DNA of 64,000 nt from the NCBI RefSeq assembly GCF_000733935.1, contig NZ_JPON01000001.1, forward strand, positions 2,216,501 to 2,280,500. The letters run 5' to 3'. Numbering within the stretch: the first letter of the stretch is position 1; the number at the start of each line of letters is the position of its first letter. The position numbers were made by a program, and so were the translations under genes. Below are positions 57,167 through 64,000 of the stretch, piece by piece. The DNA is from Methylomarinum vadi. GTDB taxonomy: Bacteria > Pseudomonadota > Gammaproteobacteria > Methylococcales > Methylomonadaceae. Below the pieces are notes generated by a model. That model had not been told where the DNA came from and ran no database searches. It was given only the letters and a program-made list of their open reading frames with translations.

Positions 57167-57919
57167 TTGACTCGGCTTTATATCGGCACCAGCGGCTGGA
57201 GCTACCAGCACTGGAAAACCTGTTTCTACCATGGAGTTGCCCGTAAAGACTGGCTGGCCTTTTACGCCGAACATTTTAATTCGGTCGAAATCAACGGCAC
57301 GTTTTACCGCTTGCAACAAGCTAGCACATTGCAACGTTGGTTCGAGCAAACGCCGGCTAGTTTCAGGTTCGCGCTCAAAGCCAACCGTTATCTGACCCAT
57401 AATAAAAAGCTCCTCGAACCGGCCCGCTCCGTGCTAATCGAACGAACGCATGCAGCACCATTACGGGGGAAACTGGCCGTGGTACTATGGCAGCTGCCAA
57501 AAACCGTGGCCGACAGCCCCGACAGGCTGCAAGAATTCCTGCAAGCCCTGGCGCGCTGGCCGGAAGCGAGGCATGCCATCGAGTTCAGGCATCCTTCCTG
57601 GTTCAGCGACGAAACCGCTGATTGCCTGAAAGAAGCCAATATCGCCAATTGCCTGTCCGATGCCGGCGGTTGGCCCTTGTGGGAACGGGTCACGACGGAC
57701 CTGGTCTATATTCGTCTGCACGGCAACCCGCAAACCTATGCTTCCCGTTACACGCGGGACCAATTACAACACTGGGCCGGCCGAATTAAAGCCTGGTTGC
57801 ATCAGCAAAAAAGCGTTCATGTTTATTTTGACAACGACGCCGAATGCGCCGCGCCTTTCAATGCCCGCGAACTTGAAACGAGGCTAAACACCATTAACAC
57901 CACCGACTCAAACGGTTAA
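57167..57919 (+). CDS. DUF72 family protein
   Basis: A 250-residue TIM-barrel-like DUF72 protein ('LYIGTSGWSYQHWKTCFYHGV', 'FNSVEINGTFYRLQ', 'FALKANRYLTHNKKL', 'VYFDNDAECAAPFNA'). Function is unknown; some members are linked to nucleases. The only sensible start is TTG at 57167, 4 bases after the rtcB stop, so it may belong to the RNA-repair operon. Confidence 0.9.
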   Translation: MTRLYIGTSGWSYQHWKTCFYHGVARKDWLAFYAEHFNSVEINGTFYRLQQASTLQRWFEQTPASFRFALKANRYLTHNKKLLEPARSVLIERTHAAPLRGKLAVVLWQLPKTVADSPDRLQEFLQALARWPEARHAIEFRHPSWFSDETADCLKEANIANCLSDAGGWPLWERVTTDLVYIRLHGNPQTYASRYTRDQLQHWAGRIKAWLHQQKSVHVYFDNDAECAAPFNARELETRLNTINTTDSNG

Positions 57920-57951
57920 AATCGCCGCTCCACGAAACGCAATTAATCGTC

Positions 57952-58776
57952 ATGCCCTATATTTGCCCCATCTGCCAAAGTCCGCTTCGGCAACATTTAC
58001 CGTCGCAAGGCTATTACTGCCAAAACAAACATCACTTCGATCGCGCCAAGGAAGGTTATTTGAACCTTTTGCCGGTGCAGTTTAAAAAGTCCAGGGAACC
58101 GGGCGACAGCAGGGTCATGATGCGCGCGCGGCGCAATTTCCTTGAGGCCGGCTACTACCAGCCCTTGGCGCAAGCGATCGCGGCGCTGATAGATAGCCAC
58201 AGAACGAAAGACCAGCCTATGCATATTCTGGACATGGGCTGCGGCGAAGGATATTACAGCCGGCAGATCGAAACCCTATGCCGGTCCCCAGAGCAGCTTG
58301 ACCTGCATGGCATCGACATCGCCAAGAACGCCATCCTGGCGGCGGCCAAAAAACAACCCAACGCGCGTTTCATCGTCGCCAGCAACAAGCGCATGCCCTA
58401 TGCCGACCATTTTTTCGACCTGATCCTCCGCGTCTACGCCCCGTCGCATGACGCCGAAATCGATCGTTTGTTGAAAACTGGCGGCTTATTGCTATTGGTA
58501 ACGCCCGGCCCACGCCATTTATGGCAGCTGAAGAAATTTATTTACCGGGAAGTCAAAGAGCATAGCGTCAAAATCGATTTACCGGAGGGTTTCAAACAGA
58601 TCGAAAGCCAGCGCCTCGGTTACACGATCTCGCCCGACCAGGAACAGCGCATGGCCTTGTTACAGATGACGCCTTTCGCTTGGCGAGCCAAAGGCGAAGC
58701 TCAAAGCAACATTCAGCGCGCCAAAGGACTGAAAATTGAAACGGACTTTATCGTCACGCTGGCAATTAAATCTTGA
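57952..58776 (+). CDS. rlmA: 23S rRNA (guanine-N1) methyltransferase RlmA
   Basis: A 274-residue enzyme methylating a guanine of 23S rRNA (G745 in E. coli). The N-terminal zinc finger has C5, C8, C23 and H27 ('CPICQSPL', 'YYCQNKHHFDRAKEGYLNLL'). The SAM site is 'ILDMGCGEGYYSRQI'. It follows the DUF72 gene by 32 bases and may share its transcript. Confidence 0.92.
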   Translation: MPYICPICQSPLRQHLPSQGYYCQNKHHFDRAKEGYLNLLPVQFKKSREPGDSRVMMRARRNFLEAGYYQPLAQAIAALIDSHRTKDQPMHILDMGCGEGYYSRQIETLCRSPEQLDLHGIDIAKNAILAAAKKQPNARFIVASNKRMPYADHFFDLILRVYAPSHDAEIDRLLKTGGLLLLVTPGPRHLWQLKKFIYREVKEHSVKIDLPEGFKQIESQRLGYTISPDQEQRMALLQMTPFAWRAKGEAQSNIQRAKGLKIETDFIVTLAIKS

Positions 58777-58871
58777 CTAAATGACCTGAACCGCTAATGA
58801 TTGGCTCTAGCACTTGACCTTCCTATACTGATAAAGTTGGCTCTGCGTCAGTATCAAACCGGGAGCGGACC

Positions 58872-59000
58872 ATGAAACAATCCATCTTGATGCTTTTTCT
58901 TTTGCTATTTCTTTACGGCTGTGAAAATACCAAAGGGCAATATCGCCATGACCCCAATCACCACGACAAAATCAACAAAATAGTCGACATTGGGTTATAA
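58872..59000 (+). CDS. Small lipoprotein, 42 residues
   Basis: MKQSILMLFLLLFLYGC forms a lipoprotein signal with lipobox LYGC, followed by a short polar tail (ENTKGQYRHDPNHHDKINKI and a few more residues). GGGAGCG lies before the ATG. It is unrecognised and may be a membrane-anchored peptide. Confidence 0.6.
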   Translation: MKQSILMLFLLLFLYGCENTKGQYRHDPNHHDKINKIVDIGL

Positions 59001-59622
59001 CTAGCTTCCACACGGCTTCCTCTCTTGAGTGGGAACCGACACAAAGACACTCCGAGTCCCAAACCGCTGAGCGGTTCTGCATACATTCTCCTCACCGACC
59101 ATCGGAACAATCAATTAGCCGTCGGCACCGGTATGTCATTAGTCCACCCGTACGCGTCAGAGTAGGGGCCATTAGGACTAATCGACTCCTGCCCCCGTCG
59201 TTAGTTTATGCACTTGCTAGCTAACTCTTGGACATCGAGCTTTGCAAACCAAAAGGTAGCAGTTAGTACATGCTCTTTTATGAAAAAAGGTCGTTAACGC
59301 TTCGCCATAGTCGAATGGGGAAAACCGACCCTAAGCCGACTGACAAAAATTAGTCGTGATGCCGGAGATTGAACGTATTTCAGACAGTGACGCCTATGGT
59401 TGGGTGCAATGCCCCATAGCAATCATGACCTTCTTGACTAAAAGTAGCTCTTAAATAATTCGAGATGATAACTTTCGATAAATTCTCGTCTCATTACCGA
59501 AAATTTTGCGTTCAATAATAATAAGTGCCACCCAACTTGAAAAGTCGCTAGGTAACACAGCTTCCCAGTGGGAATCTATTCTTCTCACTTTAAGCGGTTC
59601 AGCAAGATTCCAATGATTTAGG

Positions 59623-59640
59623 ATAACCGGATAAGGTTAT
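59623..59640. promoter_or_regulatory. Palindrome ATAACC-N6-GGTTAT, possible activator site
   Basis: Perfect 6-base arms with a 6-base spacer lie about 75-90 bases upstream of the sigma-54-type promoter. This is the usual place of a bacterial enhancer-binding protein site. Its function is inferred. Confidence 0.35.
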
Positions 59641-59712
59641 AGGGAGCTTTAAGTTCTCACGTTATTGCAGCTAGGGAATCGTAAGTAATTGATATTTATC
59701 TAAATGTAGATA

Positions 59713-59728
59713 TGGCACATTCAATGCA
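59713..59728 (+). promoter_or_regulatory. Sigma-54 (-24/-12) promoter candidate
   Basis: TGGCACATTCAATGCA matches the sigma-54 pattern TGGCAC-N5-TTGCA with the invariant GG and GC exactly 10 bases apart. It lies about 100 bases upstream of the carbonic-anhydrase-like gene. A sigma-54 activator is encoded at 63025. Two consensus positions differ, so it is a good candidate rather than proof. Confidence 0.6.
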
Positions 59729-59830
59729 TTTTACATCTCCGTCTGGCTACCACGGCCACGGCCAACAAAGAGGGTATGGGCAGGCTGTCTGGACCTACCC
59801 AAGAACTAATAACTAATTCAGGAGATGTTT

Positions 59831-60487
59831 ATGTCATCGTTAAAAGACCAACTAACCACCCGTATCGCGGCCTATGATCATTGGGCCTCTCGTCGTCAAT
59901 ATGGGCCTGATGGTCACAACGACCGTAGTCTATGGGTCCTTGCTTGTATGGACGAGCGTCTACCGGTTGATGAAGCCCTAGGAATCAAAGTGGATTCGCC
60001 GGTCGGCGGTGGGGATGCTCACTGTTTCCGTAATGCGGGGGGGATTGTTACCGATGATGCAATCCGTTCGGCGATGCTGACATGCAATTTCTTTGGGACC
60101 AAGGAAATTGTTATCGTTCAACACACTCAATGCGGCATGCTTTCCGCTAACGCGAACGATTTGGAAAAGATGCTTTGTGCCAGAGGGGTCGATATTGATT
60201 CATTAACGCTAGACCCGACTTTGTCAGAGCTAAAACTCGATAAAGGCGCTTTCGCTAAATGGATTGGCATGATGGATGATGTCGACGAAACCTGCATTAA
60301 AACCGTTGAAACATTTCGCAACCATCCATTAATTCCGAAAGATGTCGTGATTAGCGGTTGGGTGTGGGAAGTCGAAACTCGCCGTCTGCGTGCTCCAACT
60401 TTTGATGCGCAAAAACGAGCTCGCACGGATGTCACCGCCGCTCAATTCGGTGTTACCGCCAAGCAGCCTTCTCGCTGGTCAGCCTAA
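59831..60487 (+). CDS. Beta-carbonic anhydrase / COS hydrolase-like enzyme
   Basis: A 218-residue protein of the beta-carbonic anhydrase fold. The zinc site is C39 ('VLACMDERLPVDEALGI', with the D41-R43 dyad), H98 and C101 ('VQHTQCGML'), with 'RNAGG' after it. The 'ACMDERLPVDEALG' pattern resembles clade-D members such as carbonyl sulfide hydrolase of Thiobacillus, so substrate may be CO2, COS or CS2. The ATG at 59831 lies 6 bases after CAGGAG. Confidence 0.8.
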   Translation: MSSLKDQLTTRIAAYDHWASRRQYGPDGHNDRSLWVLACMDERLPVDEALGIKVDSPVGGGDAHCFRNAGGIVTDDAIRSAMLTCNFFGTKEIVIVQHTQCGMLSANANDLEKMLCARGVDIDSLTLDPTLSELKLDKGAFAKWIGMMDDVDETCIKTVETFRNHPLIPKDVVISGWVWEVETRRLRAPTFDAQKRARTDVTAAQFGVTAKQPSRWSA

Positions 60488-60533
60488 CGCTGATCGGGAA
60501 AACAATCGATCTGCTTCAATCCCGGAGCACTTT

Positions 60534-60551
60534 CCCGGGCGCGAGCCCGGG
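60534..60551 (+). terminator. GC-rich hairpin after the carbonic-anhydrase-like gene
   Basis: CCCGGGC, GCGA loop, GCCCGGG is a perfect stem 47 bases after the stop codon. No T tract follows, so it may be an attenuating or protecting structure before the fmdB-like gene. Confidence 0.45.
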
Positions 60552-60608
60552 ATCGATCAAAATCCGTGCGTACTTTTTTACGTCTTAAATATTTGGAGAT
60601 AATGTTCT

Positions 60609-60896
60609 ATGCCAACCTATGATTACCATTGCGAAAACTGCGGATCTGATATGGAAGTTCGCCATTCCGTCAACAGTAATGCACCCCAATGCCTTCAATG
60701 CGGCAGCATCATGGAAAAAAGAATTCTATCGGCGCCTGCCATTCACGGTTACATGGCAGCAGGCAGAAATCAGGCAATGGCTTCGCTTCAACGCCCCCTC
60801 GAAGAGGCTAGTCATCGCCATGGTCCGGGATGTGGATGTTGCGGGGGCCATCATCACGCAACTAGCAACACGAGATCATCTTCAACTGCCGCCTGA
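60609..60896 (+). CDS. FmdB-family zinc-ribbon protein
   Basis: A 95-residue protein starting 'MPTYDYHCENCGSDMEVRHSV' with a second cysteine pair in 'PQCLQCGSIMEKRIL', the FmdB regulatory-domain zinc ribbon. The C-terminal tail is unusual, rich in His and Cys (GPGCGCCGGHHHA), and may bind metal. GGAGA precedes the ATG. It lies between the carbonic-anhydrase-like gene and a metal transporter. Confidence 0.9.
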   Translation: MPTYDYHCENCGSDMEVRHSVNSNAPQCLQCGSIMEKRILSAPAIHGYMAAGRNQAMASLQRPLEEASHRHGPGCGCCGGHHHATSNTRSSSTAA

Positions 60897-60948
60897 TGCG
60901 CCGTCGGGATCGCATCGCCGGTTCGAGAGTAATTCAGGCTACACGCTC

Positions 60949-61847
60949 ATGAGCACACTTGTTTGGATCATCATTTTCACCCTCACCGGAGGCCTGCTCA
61001 GCGTCGGCGCGGCAGGCTTATTTTTACTGATTCCAAATCGCTACCACCCACGAATATTACCTCATGGGCTTAGTTTCGCCGTTGGGGCCCTGTTGAGCGT
61101 CGCTTTTCTGGATCTCCTGCCGGATGCACTACACACTGCCGGAGAAAAGCATGCGCAAAGTTTGTTGGCGACGGTTTTGGCTGGCATCATCGGTTTTTTC
61201 CTACTGGAAAAATTGCTGCTATGGCGGCACTGTCATTCTGGCAGTTGCGTTGCTCGCAATAAGGGACATTCCCATCGGTCGGCTGGCGCCCTGATATCCT
61301 GGGTGATGCTATTCACAACTTTGTCGATGGCGTCCTTATCGCGGCGGCTTTCCTTACCGATACACATCTGGGGATCATCACCAGCATTGCGGTAACAGCT
61401 CATGAAATCCCTCAGGAAATAGGTGACTTTGCTATTCTGATTGAAAGCGGTTACGGCCGAACTGAGGCATTACGCTATAACCTGATGTCCAGTCTATCCA
61501 CACTGGTCGGGGGAGTGCTGGCCTGTTTCAGTCTGGCACATCTGCATGAATTGTTGCCATACATTTTGGCCTTGGCGGCATCAAGCTTTGTATATGTCGC
61601 CATAGCCGATCTTATCCCCAGTCTCCACCAGCGCACCACCATTGCAAAACAATCGGTATTTCAGCAAATTGGCCTCATTACATTCAGTGTTTTTCTAGTG
61701 TATTGGATTCATGGAGAAGCCGGGGCTTTCCATGGTCGCCATGGGGCGATTGAAACTAAAACGATACAAACGCCGGAATCTGGGCCTGTATTGGAAGCAA
61801 AAATAGCCCATGCTCCACTGCGCGAAAATAAAAAATACAATATCTGA
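60949..61847 (+). pseudogene. ZIP-family metal transporter with frameshift
   Basis: The first frame (60949 to about 61300) gives a ZIP N-terminus ('IIIFTLTGGLLSVGAAGLFLLIP', 'SFAVGALLSVAFLDLLPDALH') and a His-rich loop. The conserved metal-site helices ('GDAIHNFVDGVLIAAAFL' and 'VTAHEIPQEIGDFAILIE') follow only in another frame, from about 61303 to 61847. One base is gained or lost around 61293-61304. It is either a recent pseudogene or an assembly error; as read, no full transporter is made. Confidence 0.85.
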
Positions 61848-61854
61848 AAGTAAT

Positions 61855-62892
61855 ATGAAATATTTTTTTATTTTTCCGATTTTAATTTGTTCAGCTCTAG
61901 TTCCTTGTGCAGCCATGCCAACTTCAGACGAGGTATTAAAGCTCATTGGCTTGCATAGCGATCAAATATCGAAATTAAATAGTGGAGAACCCATCTCACA
62001 CGAAATAAGCGAAGAAAGCGAAAAGGAATTGGCAACCATTACAACGATTTACCTAGAATACCCTTTACACTCGGTGACTGAATTTATAAAAAACAATTAT
62101 CTTTCCGTCATGCATGACAACGTTTTGGCCCATGGCAAAATTCCAGATAATGCGAGTATAGGCACATTTAAAGCTTTTTATTTTCAAGAAGCTCAAACAT
62201 CTGAAGCGTTAGCCTTATTAAATGCCGAGTCGGGCGATCAATTTAATTTGTCATCAAGTGAGATAAAAGAGTTGTCTGAAATCAGAAAAAATCAACACGA
62301 CGCTAAACAGCAAGATCTTCTCTTTTCGATCTCCAAAGTCTATCAAAAAATACTATACAACCGTTGGCGTCAGTACAAAGATCATGGCATCGAGGGTATT
62401 GCCGAATATTCCAGAGAAAATGAAAACGTTAAACCTGGTCTGGAATTACAAGGCGCCTTGAAAAGTTGCAAAGTCTTATCCGGCTTATTTTCCGGTTTAT
62501 TCAACGATTTAAGCAATCACCCCAATCGATTTTCTTTAGGCGTTGAAGAAAGTTACTATTGGTTAAATCGAGCGCTAGAAGATAGGCCTACCGCTATATT
62601 GGGTCATCGTGTTTTTCAAGAAACACGGCAAGGGGCAATCGTTGTTGATAGGCAATTTTATGTCAGTCATTCTTATAATACTACCCACCATATATTAGGC
62701 GCAGTGCCTTACTTGAACGGAACGTTAATCTTTCACGCGGTCCGTACGTTTACCGACCAGGTTTTAGGCGTAGGCTCGATAATACGACATAATTTGGGGA
62801 GGAATTATCTAAAAGCGGAACTGATTCACCGATTGTTAAAGCTCAAACAGTCCGTAGAATGCGATCGAGGAACTGACGATAACAGATTTTAA
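61855..62892 (+). CDS. Exported protein of unknown function
   Basis: A 345-residue protein with a signal peptide (KYFFIFPILICSALVPCAA). The mature part is helical at first (charged, 'SEESEKELATITTIYLEYPLHSVTEF') and then has a region with several aromatic and histidine residues ('QFYVSHSYNTTHHILGAVPYLNGTLIFHAVRTFTDQV'). I do not recognise a family. The start is at 61855; it begins 7 bases after the ZIP frame ends. Base composition is more AT-rich than its neighbours, which suggests transfer. Confidence 0.7.
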   Translation: MKYFFIFPILICSALVPCAAMPTSDEVLKLIGLHSDQISKLNSGEPISHEISEESEKELATITTIYLEYPLHSVTEFIKNNYLSVMHDNVLAHGKIPDNASIGTFKAFYFQEAQTSEALALLNAESGDQFNLSSSEIKELSEIRKNQHDAKQQDLLFSISKVYQKILYNRWRQYKDHGIEGIAEYSRENENVKPGLELQGALKSCKVLSGLFSGLFNDLSNHPNRFSLGVEESYYWLNRALEDRPTAILGHRVFQETRQGAIVVDRQFYVSHSYNTTHHILGAVPYLNGTLIFHAVRTFTDQVLGVGSIIRHNLGRNYLKAELIHRLLKLKQSVECDRGTDDNRF

Positions 62893-63024
62893 ACAAAACT
62901 ATGATTCTTTATGGATTATCCAGCTTAGAAAGATGGATGCGTTAGTCAAGCCCATTTGAGCCCATGAAGTTAAAATACCATCTTTTAAGTGAGTAGTTCA
63001 GGAACAAACCCAGGAGCTTAATTT

Positions 63025-64000
63025 ATGTCCGACAACTTATTGCCCGAGCTAAGCGCCATATCTTTCCTACAGATGTTTATTACCCAAAGCGTCAAGTTGG
63101 CGGGGCAATACAACAGTGAAAAGGGAACGGCCAACCACATCCAGGACTTGGGGTTGGCTGCCAGCAGTTATCTTGAAGCCCACGCCCGCCGTCAGTTGAG
63201 ACTGCCCGGTAAAATCACCCCTGAACAATATGCGTCGATCATTACACATATCAAGAAACAAATTGGCGGCAGCTTCTCACAGGTTCCAAGCGACTCGACA
63301 GGCTGCGTATGCGTGGAAAATTTCCATTGCCCATTCGGCGAGCGCGTTAAGGAGGCTCCGGAGCTATGTCGCACCACCGCTTCGGTGTTTGGAGGCATTG
63401 CGGCCCGAAATTTCGGCTACGCAAAGGTAGTGCTCAACAAGCGCATCGCCACCGGTGACGGGAAATGTGAAGTTACAATCTATACCGATCGTGAAGCCGC
63501 CCAGATAGAAGAAGGTGATGAATATTTCAACGAGGGCGGCATGATTGTTTCGCGTTCTGCTATTGCCGAGGTTGCCGCACGCGTTTCGGAAAAAATGGCT
63601 CGAACATGGAATCCAAAGGCTGTTTCGGGTCAGAAGCGCGGATTGGATCGCCCAGAGTTAATCGCCGAATCTGAGGTGATGCGGGAAGCCTTGCAGGCAG
63701 TCGAATTGGTCGCCCCCACCACAGCCAATGTTCTGATTAACGGCGAGACCGGTGTTGGCAAAGAAGTGATCGCACGGGCCATCCACGCACTCAGCGATCG
63801 GAGCGCACAGAAATTTATCGCGGTTAATTGTGGCGCCATTCCGGAAAGCCTGCTCGAAAGTGCCTTATTCGGCCACGAAAAAGGTGCTTTTACCGGAGCG
63901 CAAGACCTCAGACGCGGGTTTTTTGAACGAGCGGAAGGGGGTACCCTTTTTCTCGACGAAATCGATAGCTTGCCGCTCCTTTCTCAAGCGAATCTACTTC
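63025..64000 (+). CDS. Sigma-54 activator with cysteine-rich N-terminal sensor domain (partial)
   Basis: The frame is open to the window edge (325 residues seen). The N-terminal part (about 1-205) has a Cys cluster C94, C96, C102, C115 and C148 ('GCVCVENFHCPFGERV', 'APELCRTTASVFGGIAARNFG', 'GKCEVTIYTD') that resembles methanogen-output-domain-type sensors. The AAA+ domain follows with Walker A 'GETGVGKE' (near 240), 'GAFTGAQ' (near 287) and Walker B 'GGTLFLDEID'. An AGGAG site precedes the ATG. The C-terminal DNA-binding part is outside the window. Confidence 0.85.
   Translation, partial: MSDNLLPELSAISFLQMFITQSVKLAGQYNSEKGTANHIQDLGLAASSYLEAHARRQLRLPGKITPEQYASIITHIKKQIGGSFSQVPSDSTGCVCVENFHCPFGERVKEAPELCRTTASVFGGIAARNFGYAKVVLNKRIATGDGKCEVTIYTDREAAQIEEGDEYFNEGGMIVSRSAIAEVAARVSEKMARTWNPKAVSGQKRGLDRPELIAESEVMREALQAVELVAPTTANVLINGETGVGKEVIARAIHALSDRSAQKFIAVNCGAIPESLLESALFGHEKGAFTGAQDLRRGFFERAEGGTLFLDEIDSLPLLSQANLL

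Larger units (their letters stand above)
59001..59830. other. Long intergenic region upstream of the carbonic-anhydrase-like gene
   Basis: About 830 bases without a convincing gene on either strand. It contains the palindrome ATAACC-N6-GGTTAT (59623-59640), the palindrome ATCTA-N4-TAGAT (59698-59711) and the sigma-54-type promoter at 59713. No tRNA or transposase remnant was recognised in its first 600 bases. Confidence 0.5.

Overview
The window looks like chromosome of a gammaproteobacterium, most likely a methanotroph-type member (Methylococcales). This is an inference from gene content and order: mlaDB-murA-hisGDC, petABC followed by sspAB, a Zn-independent HemB, a cytochrome bo3 operon, an aryl-polyene-type cluster and an integron-type integrase. 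No methane-oxidation gene is in view, so the assignment is tentative. Coding density is high and many genes are chained by ATGA/GTGA overlaps.

Left part (1-25.5 kb) is mostly core housekeeping: the end of mlaE with mlaD and mlaB, murA, hisG/hisD/hisC, the bc1 complex petABC, sspA/sspB, and a reverse-strand mlaC-cmoA-cmoB block. It continues with hemB, a small membrane protein plus aroE, a PilZ-like protein, two tandem HDOD regulators, prlC-ubiD, a GyrI-like protein and a PolX/HhH protein without its polymerase domain.

The middle (25.5-34.6 kb) is an accessory, decaying stretch. It holds a broken cobalamin-binding radical-SAM fragment, an IS200/IS605 tnpA with a stop codon before its catalytic tyrosine, and a cyoABCD quinol oxidase operon. 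These are followed by a REP-associated tyrosine transposase (RAYT) bounded by perfect 19-bp inverted ends, a lone integron integrase with repeated motifs upstream, and a frameshifted IS110 element with a candidate bridge-RNA region.

From 34.6 to 46.6 kb runs one closely packed reverse-strand series. Its core is an aryl-polyene/flexirubin-like pigment cluster: chain-length factor, acyltransferases, two ACPs, AMP-ligase fused to a dehydratase, glycosyltransferase, aromatic ammonia-lyase, thioesterase and an FAD desaturase-like protein. It stops at the IS110 without exporter, LolA-like carrier, ketosynthase or ketoreductase genes. Upstream in the same direction lie an AGCS symporter, a DUF502 protein and a TSUP permease.

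The right part (46.7-64 kb) is rich in signalling genes: a PhnD-like binding protein coupled to a GAF-PAS-PAS-GGDEF-EAL protein, YfbR, a MazG-like protein, and a two-gene protoglobin plus Roadblock/LC7 unit behind a palindromic site. Next come archease-RtcB, a DUF72 protein, RlmA, a beta-carbonic-anhydrase/COS-hydrolase-like enzyme with a sigma-54-type promoter, FmdB, a frameshifted ZIP transporter and an unrecognised exported protein. The window ends inside a sigma-54 activator with a cysteine-rich N-terminal sensor domain. The strongest candidates for undescribed biology are the protoglobin-Roadblock pair and the possible link between the sigma-54 promoter at 59.7 kb and the activator at 63 kb.
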